Counted from the stretch's first letter, positions 8,324-17,394 are shown. The stretch: DNA of 46,728 nt from Gammaproteobacteria bacterium (GCA_007694905.1 REEU01000113.1:1-46728), one strand, 5' to 3'. Translations and numbers: made by a program. Notes: generated by a model from the letters alone, not told the origin.

Positions 8324-10237
8324 ATGTCGAGTCGACCGTTCATGATGGACGCTTTCACCCTTCGAGATCATGACGCCGAGGCGCGCCTGTTCACAGGCCG
8401 CGTCATGGTGATCTGGTGCCTGGTGGTGGTGGCCATCCTCGTCCTGGTGCTGCGGCTGTTCCAGCTTCAGGTGGTCGAGCATGAACGGCACGCGGTCCAG
8501 AGCGACGCCAACCGGATTCAGGTCCAGCCTATCGCGCCGACGCGCGGCCTGATCTACGATCGCAACGGCATCCTGCTGGCTGAAAACGTACCGGTCTCAT
8601 CGTTGACCATCGTCCGTGAACGGGTGCCCGACCTCGACGCCACCCTGACTGCGCTTGCTGAGCTGGTGGACCTGACGCCTGCGGAGATCGAGCGTTTCCA
8701 GCGTCGGCTGCGGGAGCGGCGGCGGCCGTTCGAGCCGGTGCCGCTGCGGCTGCAGCTTGGCGAAGATGAGATCGCGCGGATCGCGGTGAACCGCTATCGA
8801 CTGCCTGGAGTGGAAGTCGAAGCCCAGCTCATCCGCCACTATCCCTTTGGTGAGTTCACTGCCCACGCCATCGGCTCGATTCGACGCATTGCGCGAGCGG
8901 ATCTCGAGCGCCTCGACCCGGTTCAGTACAGCGCGACCCGCTACGCGGGCCGTCTGGGCGTCGAGCGCCACTATGAGCAGCATCTCCACGGCCAGGTGGG
9001 CTACCAGCGGGTGGAAACGGATGCTCGCGGTCGCATCACCCGGGTCATCGATCGCAAGCCGCCGGTGGCAGGGAAAAACATCCAGTTGCACCTGGATCTG
9101 AAGCTGCAGCTTGCGGCCAGCGCCGCGCTCGGCGATCGCCGTGGTGCCATCGTCGCCATCGACCCGAGCACCGGCGGCATCCTGGCGCTGGTGTCGAAGC
9201 CCGCCTATGACCCCAATCTGTTCATCGGCGGCATTGACCCGAAGTCCTACGCCTGGCTCCGGGATCATCCGGACACGCCCATGTTCAATCGGGCGGTACG
9301 GGGTCAGTACGCGCCTGGCTCCACCTTCAAGCCCATCGTCGGCCTGGCCGGTCTCAACCATGGCGAGACGAACTGGGAGCGCACCATCCGTGATCCCGGC
9401 TACTTCCGGCTGCCGGGACAGACGCGCATGTATCGGGACTGGAACTGGCGCCCCGGTGGGGGTGGCCAGGGTATCGTGGGGATGCAGCGGGCCATCTATC
9501 GCTCCTCCAACACGTATTTCTACGATCTTGGCGTGAGGCTGGGCATCGAACGCCTGGCACCGTTCGCGGCCGAGTTCGGTTTCGGCGAACGCTACGTCCT
9601 CGATCTGCCGGAAGCGGTCAACGGACTGATGCCCACCCCGCAATGGAAGCGTGCTGCGCGCCGCGAGCCTTGGTACCCGGGCGACACCGTGAATCTGGGG
9701 ATCGGCCAGGGCGACATGCTGGTCACCCCACTGCAGCTGGCAGGGGCCACCGCGATCCTCGCGGCCCGGGGCCAGCGGCACACGCCCCGCATGCTGCTCG
9801 CTGCAGATGCCGAACTCGAGGAACTCAAGCCCATGTCCCTGAACCCTGTTCCGCTGGCGGACCCGAAGGACTGGGAGCGTATGGCGGAGGCCATGAGTGA
9901 CGTCATTCATCGCGGCAATCGCGGCTATGGCCAGAATGGGACGGCCTGGGCGCACATCGGGATGGACGTTCCCTACCGCATGGCGGGCAAGTCCGGAACC
10001 GCCCAGGTCGTAGGTATTCCTCAAGGCCTGCGGCACGACGATCTGGAGCTCACGGAACGGCAGCAGAAGCACGCGTGGTTCATCGCATTCGCGCCGCTGG
10101 AGAACCCTGAGATCGCACTGGCGGTGCTGGTGGAGAACGGTGGCGGCGGCTCTTCCGTGGCTGGGCCCGTTGCACGGGAAGTCCTCGATGCCTGGCTCTT
10201 GAATCGTCTGGAGGGCCCGATCGTTGCCGGCAACTGA
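8324..10237 (+). CDS. mrdA: Peptidoglycan D,D-transpeptidase PBP2 (elongasome)
   Basis: PBP2 cross-links peptidoglycan during lateral growth and works with RodA. One membrane helix lies near residues 26-48 (RVMVIWCLVVVAILVLVLRLF), followed by the pedestal domain with the PTRGLIYDRNG motif. The transpeptidase domain has the active-site S333-x-x-K336 (APGSTFKPIVG), the SSN motif (YRSSNTYFYD) and K556-S-G-T (AGKSGTAQV). The 637-aa length is normal. The start is uncertain between 8324 and the tandem ATGs at 8342 and 8345, and none has a strong ribosome-binding site. It is followed by rodA after 39 bp. Confidence 0.97.
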   Translation: MSSRPFMMDAFTLRDHDAEARLFTGRVMVIWCLVVVAILVLVLRLFQLQVVEHERHAVQSDANRIQVQPIAPTRGLIYDRNGILLAENVPVSSLTIVRERVPDLDATLTALAELVDLTPAEIERFQRRLRERRRPFEPVPLRLQLGEDEIARIAVNRYRLPGVEVEAQLIRHYPFGEFTAHAIGSIRRIARADLERLDPVQYSATRYAGRLGVERHYEQHLHGQVGYQRVETDARGRITRVIDRKPPVAGKNIQLHLDLKLQLAASAALGDRRGAIVAIDPSTGGILALVSKPAYDPNLFIGGIDPKSYAWLRDHPDTPMFNRAVRGQYAPGSTFKPIVGLAGLNHGETNWERTIRDPGYFRLPGQTRMYRDWNWRPGGGGQGIVGMQRAIYRSSNTYFYDLGVRLGIERLAPFAAEFGFGERYVLDLPEAVNGLMPTPQWKRAARREPWYPGDTVNLGIGQGDMLVTPLQLAGATAILAARGQRHTPRMLLAADAELEELKPMSLNPVPLADPKDWERMAEAMSDVIHRGNRGYGQNGTAWAHIGMDVPYRMAGKSGTAQVVGIPQGLRHDDLELTERQQKHAWFIAFAPLENPEIALAVLVENGGGGSSVAGPVAREVLDAWLLNRLEGPIVAGN

Positions 10238-10276
10238 CAGCCAAAGCGGAACGGTTGTCGCAGGTCGGGGTCACTG

Positions 10277-11422
10277 ATGGCCGGACGCGACTTCCTGCAT
10301 CGCCTCCCCGACTCGGAGTTGGCCTTCGCCCGCAGGCAGGCGTGGCTGCGGCGGCTGCATATCGATCTGCCGCTGCTGGTGCTGGTGCTGCTGGTGTGCG
10401 GAGTCGGACTGGTCGTCCTCTACAGTGCCGTGGACGGCAATCCGGATCGGTTCACTTCCCAGCTGACGCGCCTGGGGCTGGCCTTCGGGGTGATGTTCAT
10501 CATCGCCCAGGTGCCCCCCCGTACCCTGCGTCGCTGGTCGGCGCCCCTGTATCTGGTTGGCTTGGCTCTGCTGGTTGCCGTGCTGTTCTTCGGAGTTTCG
10601 GCCAAGGGCGCCCAGCGCTGGATCGACCTGCCGGGACTGCCACGATTCCAGCCCGCCGAGATCATGAAGCTCGTGGTGCCGATGATGCTGGCCGCATTTC
10701 TTGCCGAGCGGCGGCTGCCGCCGCGTTTCGGGGTCCTGTGTGGGGCGCTGGCGCTGCTTGCAGTTCCAGCCGTACTCATCGCCGTCCAGCCCGACCTGGG
10801 CACCGCGATTCTGGTAGGGGGCTCGGGATTGGCCATCATCCTGCTGGCCGGAGTGTCCTGGCGCCTGGTACTTGCCGCTGCTGCGGCCGGCCTCGCAGCG
10901 CTGCCCGCGCTTTGGATGGTGTTGCACGACTACCAGCGGCAACGGGTGCTCACGCTGTTCGATCCGGAGAGCGATCCACTCGGCGCCGGCTGGAACATCA
11001 TCCAGTCCAAGACCGCAATCGGTTCCGGCGGACTCTATGGCAAGGGTCTGCTGCAAGGCACCCAGTCGCACCTGGATTTCCTGCCTGAGAGCGACACCGA
11101 CTTCATTATCGCCGTCATGGGGGAGGAGACCGGTTTCCTGGGTGTGATGGCGCTCCTGGTGCTGTACTTCCTGCTCATCACCCGCGGCCTGTACATCGCG
11201 ACGCGTGCCCCGGATGCCTACTCGCGGCTGCTGGCGGGCAGCTTGAGCATCACCTTCTTCATCTACGTGTTCGTGAACATCGCCATGGTGTCCGGTTTGC
11301 TGCCCGTGGTGGGCGTGCCGTTACCTCTGGTCAGCTATGGCGGTACATCCGCGCTGACCTTGATGGCCGCGTTCGGTATCCTGATGGCGATCAATACCAA
11401 TCCCAAGATGTTGCGAGCCTGA
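10277..11422 (+). CDS. rodA: Rod shape-determining protein RodA (SEDS glycosyltransferase)
   Basis: RodA is the SEDS-family polymerase that makes glycan strands from lipid II in the elongasome, paired with PBP2. About ten hydrophobic segments are seen across 381 aa. Family motifs include SAKGAQRWIDLPGL, RFQPAEIMKL, QPDLGTA, GAGWNIIQSKTAIGSGGLYGKG (split here: GAGWNIIQSKTAIGSGG then LYGKG), and the C-terminal LPLVSYGGTSAL. It lies directly after mrdA. Confidence 0.97.
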   Translation: MAGRDFLHRLPDSELAFARRQAWLRRLHIDLPLLVLVLLVCGVGLVVLYSAVDGNPDRFTSQLTRLGLAFGVMFIIAQVPPRTLRRWSAPLYLVGLALLVAVLFFGVSAKGAQRWIDLPGLPRFQPAEIMKLVVPMMLAAFLAERRLPPRFGVLCGALALLAVPAVLIAVQPDLGTAILVGGSGLAIILLAGVSWRLVLAAAAAGLAALPALWMVLHDYQRQRVLTLFDPESDPLGAGWNIIQSKTAIGSGGLYGKGLLQGTQSHLDFLPESDTDFIIAVMGEETGFLGVMALLVLYFLLITRGLYIATRAPDAYSRLLAGSLSITFFIYVFVNIAMVSGLLPVVGVPLPLVSYGGTSALTLMAAFGILMAINTNPKMLRA

Positions 11423-11439
11423 CCTCGGAGTCCTTGTCG

Positions 11440-12438
11440 ATGCGATCCCTTCACCTGCTGTCGCTGGTCGTCGCGTTGTGCCTGCCCGCGTGGTCTGCCG
11501 CGAGCAACTTCCTCGAGCGCGAGGAGGTGCGTGGTTTCATTGAAGAAATGGTGGAGCGGCATGACTTCGGTCGCGCCGAACTCGAGAGCCTGTTCGCGGT
11601 GGCGGAGCGGCAGCAGGGCATCATTGATGCCATCTCCCGGCCGGCGGAGCGGGTCCTCACCTGGGGTGAGTATCGGGAGATCTTTCTCGACGATGCTCGC
11701 ATCGAGCAGGGTGTCGAGTTCTGGACCGAGCACGGCGACGTGCTCGCCCGCGCGGAGGCGGACTTCGGGGTCCCGCCGGAGGTCATCGTCGCCATCATCG
11801 GCGTCGAGACCCGCTATGGACGCCACAAGGGCCGCTGGCGGGTTCTGGATGCACTCAGCACCCTCGCGTTCGATTATCCGCCGCGGGCGGGTTTTTTCCG
11901 TCGGGAACTGGAGCAGTTCCTGCTCCTGGTCCGTGAGGAGGACCGGCCAGCCGTCGAGTTGATGGGGTCTTACGCGGGTGCCATGGGCTACGGCCAGTTC
12001 ATATCCTCCAGCTACCGGGCGTACGCCATCGACTTCACCGGCAATGCTCGGCGCGATATCTGGGACGATCCCGAGGACGCCATCGGCAGCGTCGCCAATT
12101 ACCTCAAGGTGCACGGCTGGCGGGATGGTGACGAAGTCACACGCCCGGTCCGCCTCGGCTCGGACGACGTGACGTCGTTGGTGAACAGCAGCCTGCGTCC
12201 GGACACCAGTGTCGGTGCGCTGCGCGAGCTCGGCGTCGCGGGCCTGGACGGTTTGCCTGATGCGGCCGTTGCGACGCTGGTCGAGCTCGAGGCCCGCGAC
12301 GGCAGGCGTCACTTCGTCGGCCTGCAGAACTTCTACGCCATCACCCGTTACAACCACAGCAGGCTCTACGCCATGGCGGTCCATGACCTCAGCCAGGCGG
12401 TACTGGCCCGCCGTATGGAGCAACTTGCCGGTGGCTGA
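11440..12438 (+). CDS. mltB: Membrane-associated lytic murein transglycosylase B
   Basis: MltB cleaves the glycan backbone of peptidoglycan with formation of 1,6-anhydro ends. A signal peptide covers about residues 1-22 (LLSLVVALCLPAWSAAS). There is no lipobox cysteine, so this looks like a soluble periplasmic form rather than a lipoprotein. The catalytic glutamate is E123 in GVETRYGRHKG, and the family motifs SYAGAMGYGQFISSSYR, DFTGNARRDIW and SVANYLKVHGW follow. I use ATG 11440 rather than the TTG six bases upstream. Its place between rodA and rlpA is standard. Confidence 0.95.
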   Translation: MRSLHLLSLVVALCLPAWSAASNFLEREEVRGFIEEMVERHDFGRAELESLFAVAERQQGIIDAISRPAERVLTWGEYREIFLDDARIEQGVEFWTEHGDVLARAEADFGVPPEVIVAIIGVETRYGRHKGRWRVLDALSTLAFDYPPRAGFFRRELEQFLLLVREEDRPAVELMGSYAGAMGYGQFISSSYRAYAIDFTGNARRDIWDDPEDAIGSVANYLKVHGWRDGDEVTRPVRLGSDDVTSLVNSSLRPDTSVGALRELGVAGLDGLPDAAVATLVELEARDGRRHFVGLQNFYAITRYNHSRLYAMAVHDLSQAVLARRMEQLAGG

Positions 12439-12442
12439 GACG

Positions 12443-13285
12443 ATGGGCAGGTTGCTGATCGTGTCCTCCGTCGTGCTGCTGCTGGCAGGATGCGCCATGC
12501 GTCCGCCGCAGCCGGGCGCAATACCCGGACCCGACCCTGAGCAGGACTCAGCTCCCACCGTGGTCCCGCCCGGACTCGAACAGCTGCCTGATCCGGTCCC
12601 GCGCTGGGAACCATTGTCGCGCTCCGGCAATCGGTCGCCTTACATGGTGTTCGGGGAGACGTACCATCTCCTGCCTACGGCAGAGGGCTACGCGGAGCGG
12701 GGCATTGCGTCCTGGTACGGCCAGAAGTTCGATGGCCGCACCACCGCCAGCGGTGAGCGCTACGACATGTTCGCGCTGACTGCCGCGCACCGTAAGTTGC
12801 CGCTGCCGACCTATGTGCGGGTGACCAATCTGGAGAACGGCCGCAGCAGTATCGTGAAGGTGAATGATCGCGGTCCCTTTCATCCGGACCGCATCATCGA
12901 TCTGTCCTATGGCGCCGCGGTCAAACTTGGCTTCGCGGAGCAGGGCGTGGCGCGGGTGAAGGTCGAGGCCATCATCCCGGAGGACGGGCCGCCGCTGACG
13001 CTTGATGCGCCGGTGTTCGCCTCCCCGCTGGAAGAGGGCAACGGTGCCCTCTGGCTGCAGGCCGGGGCCTTCGGCAATCCGGACTCCGCCGAAGCGTTGC
13101 GGGGGCGACTCGACGCGATCATCGGTGAGCGCGCGGATGCGGTCCGGGTCCATCTGCTGCGTGGCGCCGATGCCCTGACTCGGGTCCGTGTGGGCCCGCT
13201 GCCCGACCTGCGCGAGGCGAGCCGACTGCAGGCGCTGATCATGTTCTCGGAACTCGGCGCCATGCCGCTTATCGTGCGCGAATGA
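12443..13285 (+). CDS. rlpA: RlpA-like septal/envelope lipoprotein (DPBB and SPOR domains)
   Basis: RlpA proteins are outer-membrane lipoproteins; in Pseudomonas aeruginosa RlpA is a lytic transglycosylase acting on denuded glycan strands. The signal peptide ends at the lipobox LLLAGC (Cys17). The double-psi beta-barrel spans about residues 80-175 (GIASWYGQKFDGRTTASGE, then VKVNDRGPF and IIDLS). A SPOR domain at the C-terminus (ALWLQAGAFGNPDSAEALRG to RVGPLPD) would bind denuded peptidoglycan at the septum. The ATG at 12443 follows the mltB stop by 4 bp; a GTG at 12431 is an alternative. Confidence 0.95.
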   Translation: MGRLLIVSSVVLLLAGCAMRPPQPGAIPGPDPEQDSAPTVVPPGLEQLPDPVPRWEPLSRSGNRSPYMVFGETYHLLPTAEGYAERGIASWYGQKFDGRTTASGERYDMFALTAAHRKLPLPTYVRVTNLENGRSSIVKVNDRGPFHPDRIIDLSYGAAVKLGFAEQGVARVKVEAIIPEDGPPLTLDAPVFASPLEEGNGALWLQAGAFGNPDSAEALRGRLDAIIGERADAVRVHLLRGADALTRVRVGPLPDLREASRLQALIMFSELGAMPLIVRE

Positions 13286-13323
13286 CCTCCGTTTTGCGGG
13301 CTGTTTCCAGAATTTCTGCAGCC

Positions 13324-13350
13324 TTGAGCGGTTCAAGCCCGTGCTACACT
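13324..13350 (+). promoter_or_regulatory. Candidate promoter of the D,D-carboxypeptidase gene
   Basis: The 142-bp gap after rlpA contains TTGAGC (13324-13329) and TACACT (13345-13350). The spacing of 15 bp is short for sigma70, so the -35 assignment is weak. TACACT hexamers also occur before ssb and lipA in this window. An internal promoter here would let dac-ybeD-lipB be expressed apart from the upstream operon. Confidence 0.35.
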
Positions 13351-13427
13351 TTCACATCTCCACAGTTGTGCTGGGCCGCGCCCAAGGGTCATGGCGAGCA
13401 GCCCGCAATCCAACTCGGACGGTACCG

Positions 13428-14612
13428 ATGATGCATTCTGTTCTTCTGCGTGCAGCCCTGGTGTTGCTGCTGGCGCTGGCGGCTCTGCCTTCGTCCCAGG
13501 CGCAGCGGGGCATGATTCCCGCGCCGCCCCAGCTTCAGGCCAGCGGCTGGATCCTCATGGATGCCGCCACGGGCATGGTGCTGGCGGAGCACAATGCGGA
13601 CGAGCGGTTGCCGCCGGCCTCGCTGGTCAAGATCATGACCGACTTCATCCTCGCCGAGGAACTCGCAGCGGGGCGGGTGTCCCTCGATGATGAGGTGCCG
13701 ATCTCCGAGAAGGCTTGGCGGACCGGTGGTTCGAAGATGTTCGTCCACGTCGGTGACCGGGTGCGCCTGGAAGATCTGGCGCGGGGCATCATCATTCAGT
13801 CGGGCAATGATGCCAGCGTCGCGGTGGCGGAATTCCTTGCCGGCAGCGAGGACGCGTTCGCGCAGATGATGAACAGTCAGGCTGAGGTTCTCGGCATGAC
13901 CAACACCTACTACACGAATTCGACGGGATGGCCCGATCCCGACATGCACACCTCCGCGCGTGACCAGGCCCTGCTGACCAAGCGCCTGATCCAGGATCAC
14001 CCCGAACATTATGCGATTTATGCCGAACGCGAGTTCACCTACGGTCGCGACTTCCAGACCGGTCAGCCCATCACCCAGCGCAATCGCAATTCCCTGCTGT
14101 GGATGGATCAGACGGTGGACGGCGTCAAGACCGGCCATACCGAGGCCGCGGGCTACTGCCTGGTCGCATCCTCGCAGCGCGATGGCATGCGCCTCATTTC
14201 GGTGATCATGGGTGCGGAGAGTACCCGCGCCCGGGCCCGTGAGAGTCAGGCCCTGCTGCGCTACGGGTTCCGCTTCTTCGAAACCCGCAACCTCTACGCT
14301 GGTGGCCAGCAGCTCGAACGCAGCGCCGTGTGGAAGGGGCGTGACGACGAGGTGGTGGTCGGGCTCGAGGACGATGTGGTGCTGACCCTGCCGCGCGGCC
14401 GCTATGACGACCTGCGGGCCACGATCACCCTGGATCCGTGGCTCACCGCACCCATCGCGACAGGTGCGCGACTTGGGACGCTCAACGTTGTGCTCGACGA
14501 CGAGGAGGTCTACAGCGGCGCGCTCATCGCACTCACGGCAGTTGAGGCAGCGGGCATCTTCAAGCGCATATGGCATTCACTGCAGATGTTCTTCACCCGC
14601 CTGTTCTCCTGA
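13428..14612 (+). CDS. dacC: D-alanyl-D-alanine carboxypeptidase (PBP5/6 type)
   Basis: This low-molecular-weight PBP trims the terminal D-Ala of peptidoglycan stem peptides in the periplasm. A signal peptide covers residues 1-25 (ending SSQA). The three active-site motifs are S65-x-x-K68 (PPASLVKIM), SGN (QSGNDASVA) and KTG (VDGVKTGHTE). The beta-rich PBP5 C-terminal domain follows, then an amphipathic anchor helix (FKRIWHSLQMFFTRLFS). Tandem ATGs at 13428 and 13431 are possible starts. The dacA versus dacC name is a convention; the rlpA-dac-ybeD-lipB order is conserved. The stop overlaps the next start as TGATG. Confidence 0.95.
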   Translation: MMHSVLLRAALVLLLALAALPSSQAQRGMIPAPPQLQASGWILMDAATGMVLAEHNADERLPPASLVKIMTDFILAEELAAGRVSLDDEVPISEKAWRTGGSKMFVHVGDRVRLEDLARGIIIQSGNDASVAVAEFLAGSEDAFAQMMNSQAEVLGMTNTYYTNSTGWPDPDMHTSARDQALLTKRLIQDHPEHYAIYAEREFTYGRDFQTGQPITQRNRNSLLWMDQTVDGVKTGHTEAAGYCLVASSQRDGMRLISVIMGAESTRARARESQALLRYGFRFFETRNLYAGGQQLERSAVWKGRDDEVVVGLEDDVVLTLPRGRYDDLRATITLDPWLTAPIATGARLGTLNVVLDDEEVYSGALIALTAVEAAGIFKRIWHSLQMFFTRLFS

Positions 14613-14896
14613 TGCGGGCCGCCGCCATGTCGGATTCGAAGATGCCGCGTATCGAGTTCCCCTGCCGCTATCCGGTCAAGGTGATGGGCGAGAACGTGGA
14701 TGACTTTCCCGCCCTGGTCCTGGAAGTGGGTCAGCGGCATGCGGACGGGCTCGATCGGGACGCCATGTCCGTGCGCGCCTCGCGCAATGGCCGCTGGGTC
14801 GCCGTGACGCTGATGATCGAGGCGCGCAGCGAGAGTCAGCTCAAGGCCCTGCACGCCGACCTGCAGGCAACCGGCCGTGTCACGCTCGTACTCTGA
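14612..14896 (+). CDS. ybeD: YbeD/DUF493 family protein
   Basis: This is a small ACT-like alpha/beta protein of the YbeD family, almost always found between the D,D-carboxypeptidase gene and lipB. Its molecular role is unknown. The core reads [16 protein letters not shown], then [20 protein letters not shown] and the end VTLVL. The ATG at 14612 overlaps the dac stop; an internal ATG at 14627 would give the usual 89-aa length, so the first five residues may not be used. lipB overlaps its 3' end by 20 bp. Confidence 0.93.
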   Translation: MRAAAMSDSKMPRIEFPCRYPVKVMGENVDDFPALVLEVGQRHADGLDRDAMSVRASRNGRWVAVTLMIEARSESQLKALHADLQATGRVTLVL

Positions 14897-15530
14897 ACCG
14901 AGCGATTCCGCAGCCGCGCCGTTTAAGGAGCATTGGCTGGGACGCTGTGCCTATGCGCCGACCATGGCCCGGCAGCAATCGTTCACTGCTGCCAGGACCC
15001 CCGCCACGCGCGATGAATTGTGGTGGTTGGAACATGATCCGGTCTTCACCCTCGGCCAGGCCGGTCGCGCGGAGCACATCCTCGCCCCAGGCGACATTCC
15101 TGTGCTTCAGAGCGACCGCGGGGGCCAGGTGACCTATCACGGTCCAGGCCAGCTGGTGGGCTATCTGCTGCTGGACGTCCGGCGTCTGGGGATCGGCGTA
15201 CGCGCGCTGGTGAGCGCCATCGAGAACGCCGTCATCCATGTGCTCGGTGACTGGGGACTCGAAGCAAGCGCCCGCACCGACGCGCCGGGTGTCTACGTCG
15301 ACGGCGCCAAGATCGCGGCGCTCGGGCTGCGCGTCCGGCGCGGCTGCAGCTACCACGGCCTGGCCCTGAACGTGAACATGGACCTCGAACCGTTTGCCCG
15401 GATCAATCCATGCGGCATGGCCGGTCTCGCGGTCACTCAGCTCGCCGATCTCGGCGCGCCCACGGACATGGCATTGATCCGTCCGGCGCTGACGGCGGCC
15501 CTCGCCCGGGAACTCGGCTACCCGACCTGA
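14877..15530 (+). CDS. lipB: Octanoyl-[acyl-carrier-protein]:protein octanoyltransferase
   Basis: LipB moves octanoate from acyl carrier protein to lipoyl domains, the first step of endogenous lipoate synthesis. The family motifs are [17 protein letters not shown], the catalytic Lys145 in GAKIAALG and the catalytic Cys179 in NPCGM. The start is GTG at 14877, inside ybe[15 protein letters not shown] follows as in other LipB proteins. In Pseudomonas lipA follows directly, but here a repeat element follows and lipA is 17 kb away at 32900. Confidence 0.96.
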   Translation: MSRSYSEPSDSAAAPFKEHWLGRCAYAPTMARQQSFTAARTPATRDELWWLEHDPVFTLGQAGRAEHILAPGDIPVLQSDRGGQVTYHGPGQLVGYLLLDVRRLGIGVRALVSAIENAVIHVLGDWGLEASARTDAPGVYVDGAKIAALGLRVRRGCSYHGLALNVNMDLEPFARINPCGMAGLAVTQLADLGAPTDMALIRPALTAALARELGYPT

Positions 15531-15542
15531 CGCAAAAACGAT

Positions 15543-15621
15543 CATCGCGATCTGTGTCATGCCGGAGCCCGGCGGCAGTCGGCGATCGCAACACCGGGCT
15601 GCGCCCGACGTTCGCTCCCAC
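15543..15621 (-). repeat. GTGGGAGC-type element, copy B (left-truncated on the map)
   Basis: Read on the - strand this starts GTGGGAGC (15621-15614) and follows copy A closely: the blocks GTCGGGCGCAGCCCGG, TTGCGATCGC, GCCGCCGGGC and ATGACACAGATCGCGA are shared. The match fades near 15543, only 12 bp after the lipB stop, so the far end with GCTCCCAC is missing. A 31-nt spacer (15622-15652) then leads to copy C. That spacer matches the one between the two elements at 26-56 in 23 of 31 positions. Confidence 0.75.
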
Positions 15622-15652
15622 CGGCGAAATGCAAGATCCTCACGAAAAGCCA

Positions 15653-15812
15653 GTGGGAGCAATTCGCCGGGAGCGAATTGCGGTCACGAATGTGCGCACG
15701 CAGTGCGCCCCGCAGGGGTGCGCGCCAGGGACGGCGCGCAACTGCCTACGTCCGCGAAGCGGGCGTCGCGCTTTGTGTGACGCCGGAGCCCGGCGGCAGT
15801 CCGCAATCGGCG
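15653..15812 (-). repeat. GTGGGAGC-type element, copy C, running into moeB
   Basis: The + strand starts GTGGGAGC at 15653, reads a divergent GC-rich middle and then returns to the family consensus from about 15740: CTACGTCCGCGAAGCGGGC and GTGTGACGCCGGAGCCCGG. The last part overlaps the 3' end of moeB, so the consensus supplies the final moeB codons and its TAG. The inner edge is approximate because it merges with coding sequence near 15800. Confidence 0.6.
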
Positions 15813-16537
15813 CAGTCGGGACGGCGCTTGAGGTGGAAGTCTTGCCAGCGGCTCGTCAGGGCGTCGAAGGTGAGGATCCTTCCCACCAGCGGTTCGCCGA
15901 TGCCCGCCAGGATCTTCACCGCCTCCAGCGCCTGCAATGCCCCAACGACACCGACCAGGGGCGCGATCACGCCGTTCTCGGCACAGTTCAATTCCAACTC
16001 CTCCGCGTCCGGCCACAGGCAGCGATAGCAGGGCGAATCGCTTTGCCGTGGATCGAAACAGGTGAGCTGGGCCTCGAAGCGGATGGCGGCGGCGGACACC
16101 CAGGGGCGTCGGTGATCCAGGCAGGCCCGGTTGATCGCATAGCGGGTGGCCAGATTGTCGGTGCCGTCCACCACCAGATCGACGCTGGCAGCGGCATCGG
16201 CCAGCGCTTCGCCTTCGAGTCGACAGGCCATGGTTTCGATGTTGACCCGGGGATTCAGCGCCAGCAGGCGGTCCCTGGCGGAGTCGGTCTTGGCTCGATC
16301 CACGTCCGCTTCGCCGTGGAGAATCTGCCGCTGCAGATTGGAGACATCGACGTGATCGTCATCGGTGAGCAGCAGGCTGCCGACGCCGGCGGCGGCCAGA
16401 TACAGGGCGGCTGGAGAACCGAGGCCGCCCAGTCCCACCACCAGCACCCGGGCCGCGAGCAGTTTCTCCTGACCGGCCACGTCGATTTCCGGCAGCATGA
16501 TCTGGCGGCTGTAACGCAGCAATTCGGCGTCGTCCAC
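15746..16537 (-). CDS. moeB: MoeB/ThiF family sulfur-carrier adenylyltransferase
   Basis: E1-like enzymes of this family adenylate the C-terminus of a ubiquitin-like sulfur carrier (MoaD or ThiS). The nucleotide-binding GLGGLGSPAALYLAAAGVG and the segment DDDHVDVSNLQRQ are clear, as are the zinc cysteine pairs CYRC and CADC. I use GTG at 16537 because GGGAGGAGG sits just before it; the open frame to 16609 overlaps prmC. The hemA-prfA-prmC-moeB order favours MoeB over ThiF. After CADCG the last ~18 residues (LPPGSGVTQSATPASRT) and the stop are encoded by the repeat at 15653-15812. Confidence 0.92.
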   Translation of the reverse strand: MDDAELLRYSRQIMLPEIDVAGQEKLLAARVLVVGLGGLGSPAALYLAAAGVGSLLLTDDDHVDVSNLQRQILHGEADVDRAKTDSARDRLLALNPRVNIETMACRLEGEALADAAASVDLVVDGTDNLATRYAINRACLDHRRPWVSAAAIRFEAQLTCFDPRQSDSPCYRCLWPDAEELELNCAENGVIAPLVGVVGALQALEAVKILAGIGEPLVGRILTFDALTSRWQDFHLKRRPDCADCGLPPGSGVTQSATPASRT

Positions 16538-16562
16538 GCGCCTCCTCCCGGTTGCCCTGGCC

Positions 16563-17393
16563 TCAAGGCGGCTGGCGCGCGATCGTAACACGCTCTTTCG
16601 CGGCGTCATCTGTGAGGCTGCGGACCTGCTTGAGACCGACCGCGTGTAGCAGGCGGCGCACGGCCCCCCCCTGCCGATGGCCGTGTTCGAGCAGGATGAA
16701 GCCGTCGGGACGCAACCGCTCCGGGGCCGCCGCTGCGAGTGCTGCGAGGTCGGCGAGACCCGCTTCGGCCGCGAACAACGCGAGGCCGGGCTCGTGGGCG
16801 GCCACGTCTGCCGCGAGCTCCGGGTCGCCTGCAGCCACGTAGGGAGGATTGGCGAGGAGCAGATCGAAGCGTTCGGGAGCGAGTGCTGCGAACCAGTCGC
16901 TGCCGATCAGCCTGACTCGGGCCGGCGCGATGCGGCTGACATTGCGTCCCGCAACGGCCAGCGCTGCCGGCGACACATCCGTGGCCAGGATGCCCCATGC
17001 AGGCCGGGCCTGTGCCAGGGCCAGCGCGATGGCGCCGCTGCCGGTGCCGAGCTCCAGGACGCAGGCGCGCTCAGGCAGCGGCAGAGTCAAAGCAGTGGTT
17101 ACCAGCAGCTCGGTTTCCGGGCGTGGAATCAGCACATCTGCGGTCACTTCGAGCTCGATGTTCATGAAGCCCTTGCGGCCCGTCAGGTATGCTAACGGTT
17201 CTCCTAAGGCGCGCCGATCAGCCAGCTCCAGAAATCGTTCGCCGCAGGCTGCTTCAAGTACCTGTTCGGGCCGGGCGACGACACGGCTGCGTGGGATGCC
17301 GCAGACATGAGCCAGCAGGAGCTCCGCGTCCAGACGCGCGAGTCCGAGTCCGCGAGCATGCCGCATGGCCTCACCCAGGGTCGCTGCAGCCAT
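16563..17393 (-). CDS. prmC: Peptide chain release factor N(5)-glutamine methyltransferase
   Basis: PrmC methylates the glutamine of the GGQ motif in release factors 1 and 2. An N-terminal helical domain of about 75 aa precedes the SAM-binding Rossmann fold, with motif I VLELGTGSGAIALALA and the substrate-binding NPPY motif (LLANPPYVA). PRPETELLV is also typical. The ATG at 17393 begins one base after the prfA stop (TGACATG), so the two genes are coupled. Length 276 aa is normal. Confidence 0.97.
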   Translation of the reverse strand: MAAATLGEAMRHARGLGLARLDAELLLAHVCGIPRSRVVARPEQVLEAACGERFLELADRRALGEPLAYLTGRKGFMNIELEVTADVLIPRPETELLVTTALTLPLPERACVLELGTGSGAIALALAQARPAWGILATDVSPAALAVAGRNVSRIAPARVRLIGSDWFAALAPERFDLLLANPPYVAAGDPELAADVAAHEPGLALFAAEAGLADLAALAAAAPERLRPDGFILLEHGHRQGGAVRRLLHAVGLKQVRSLTDDAAKERVTIARQPP

Positions 17394-17394
17394 G

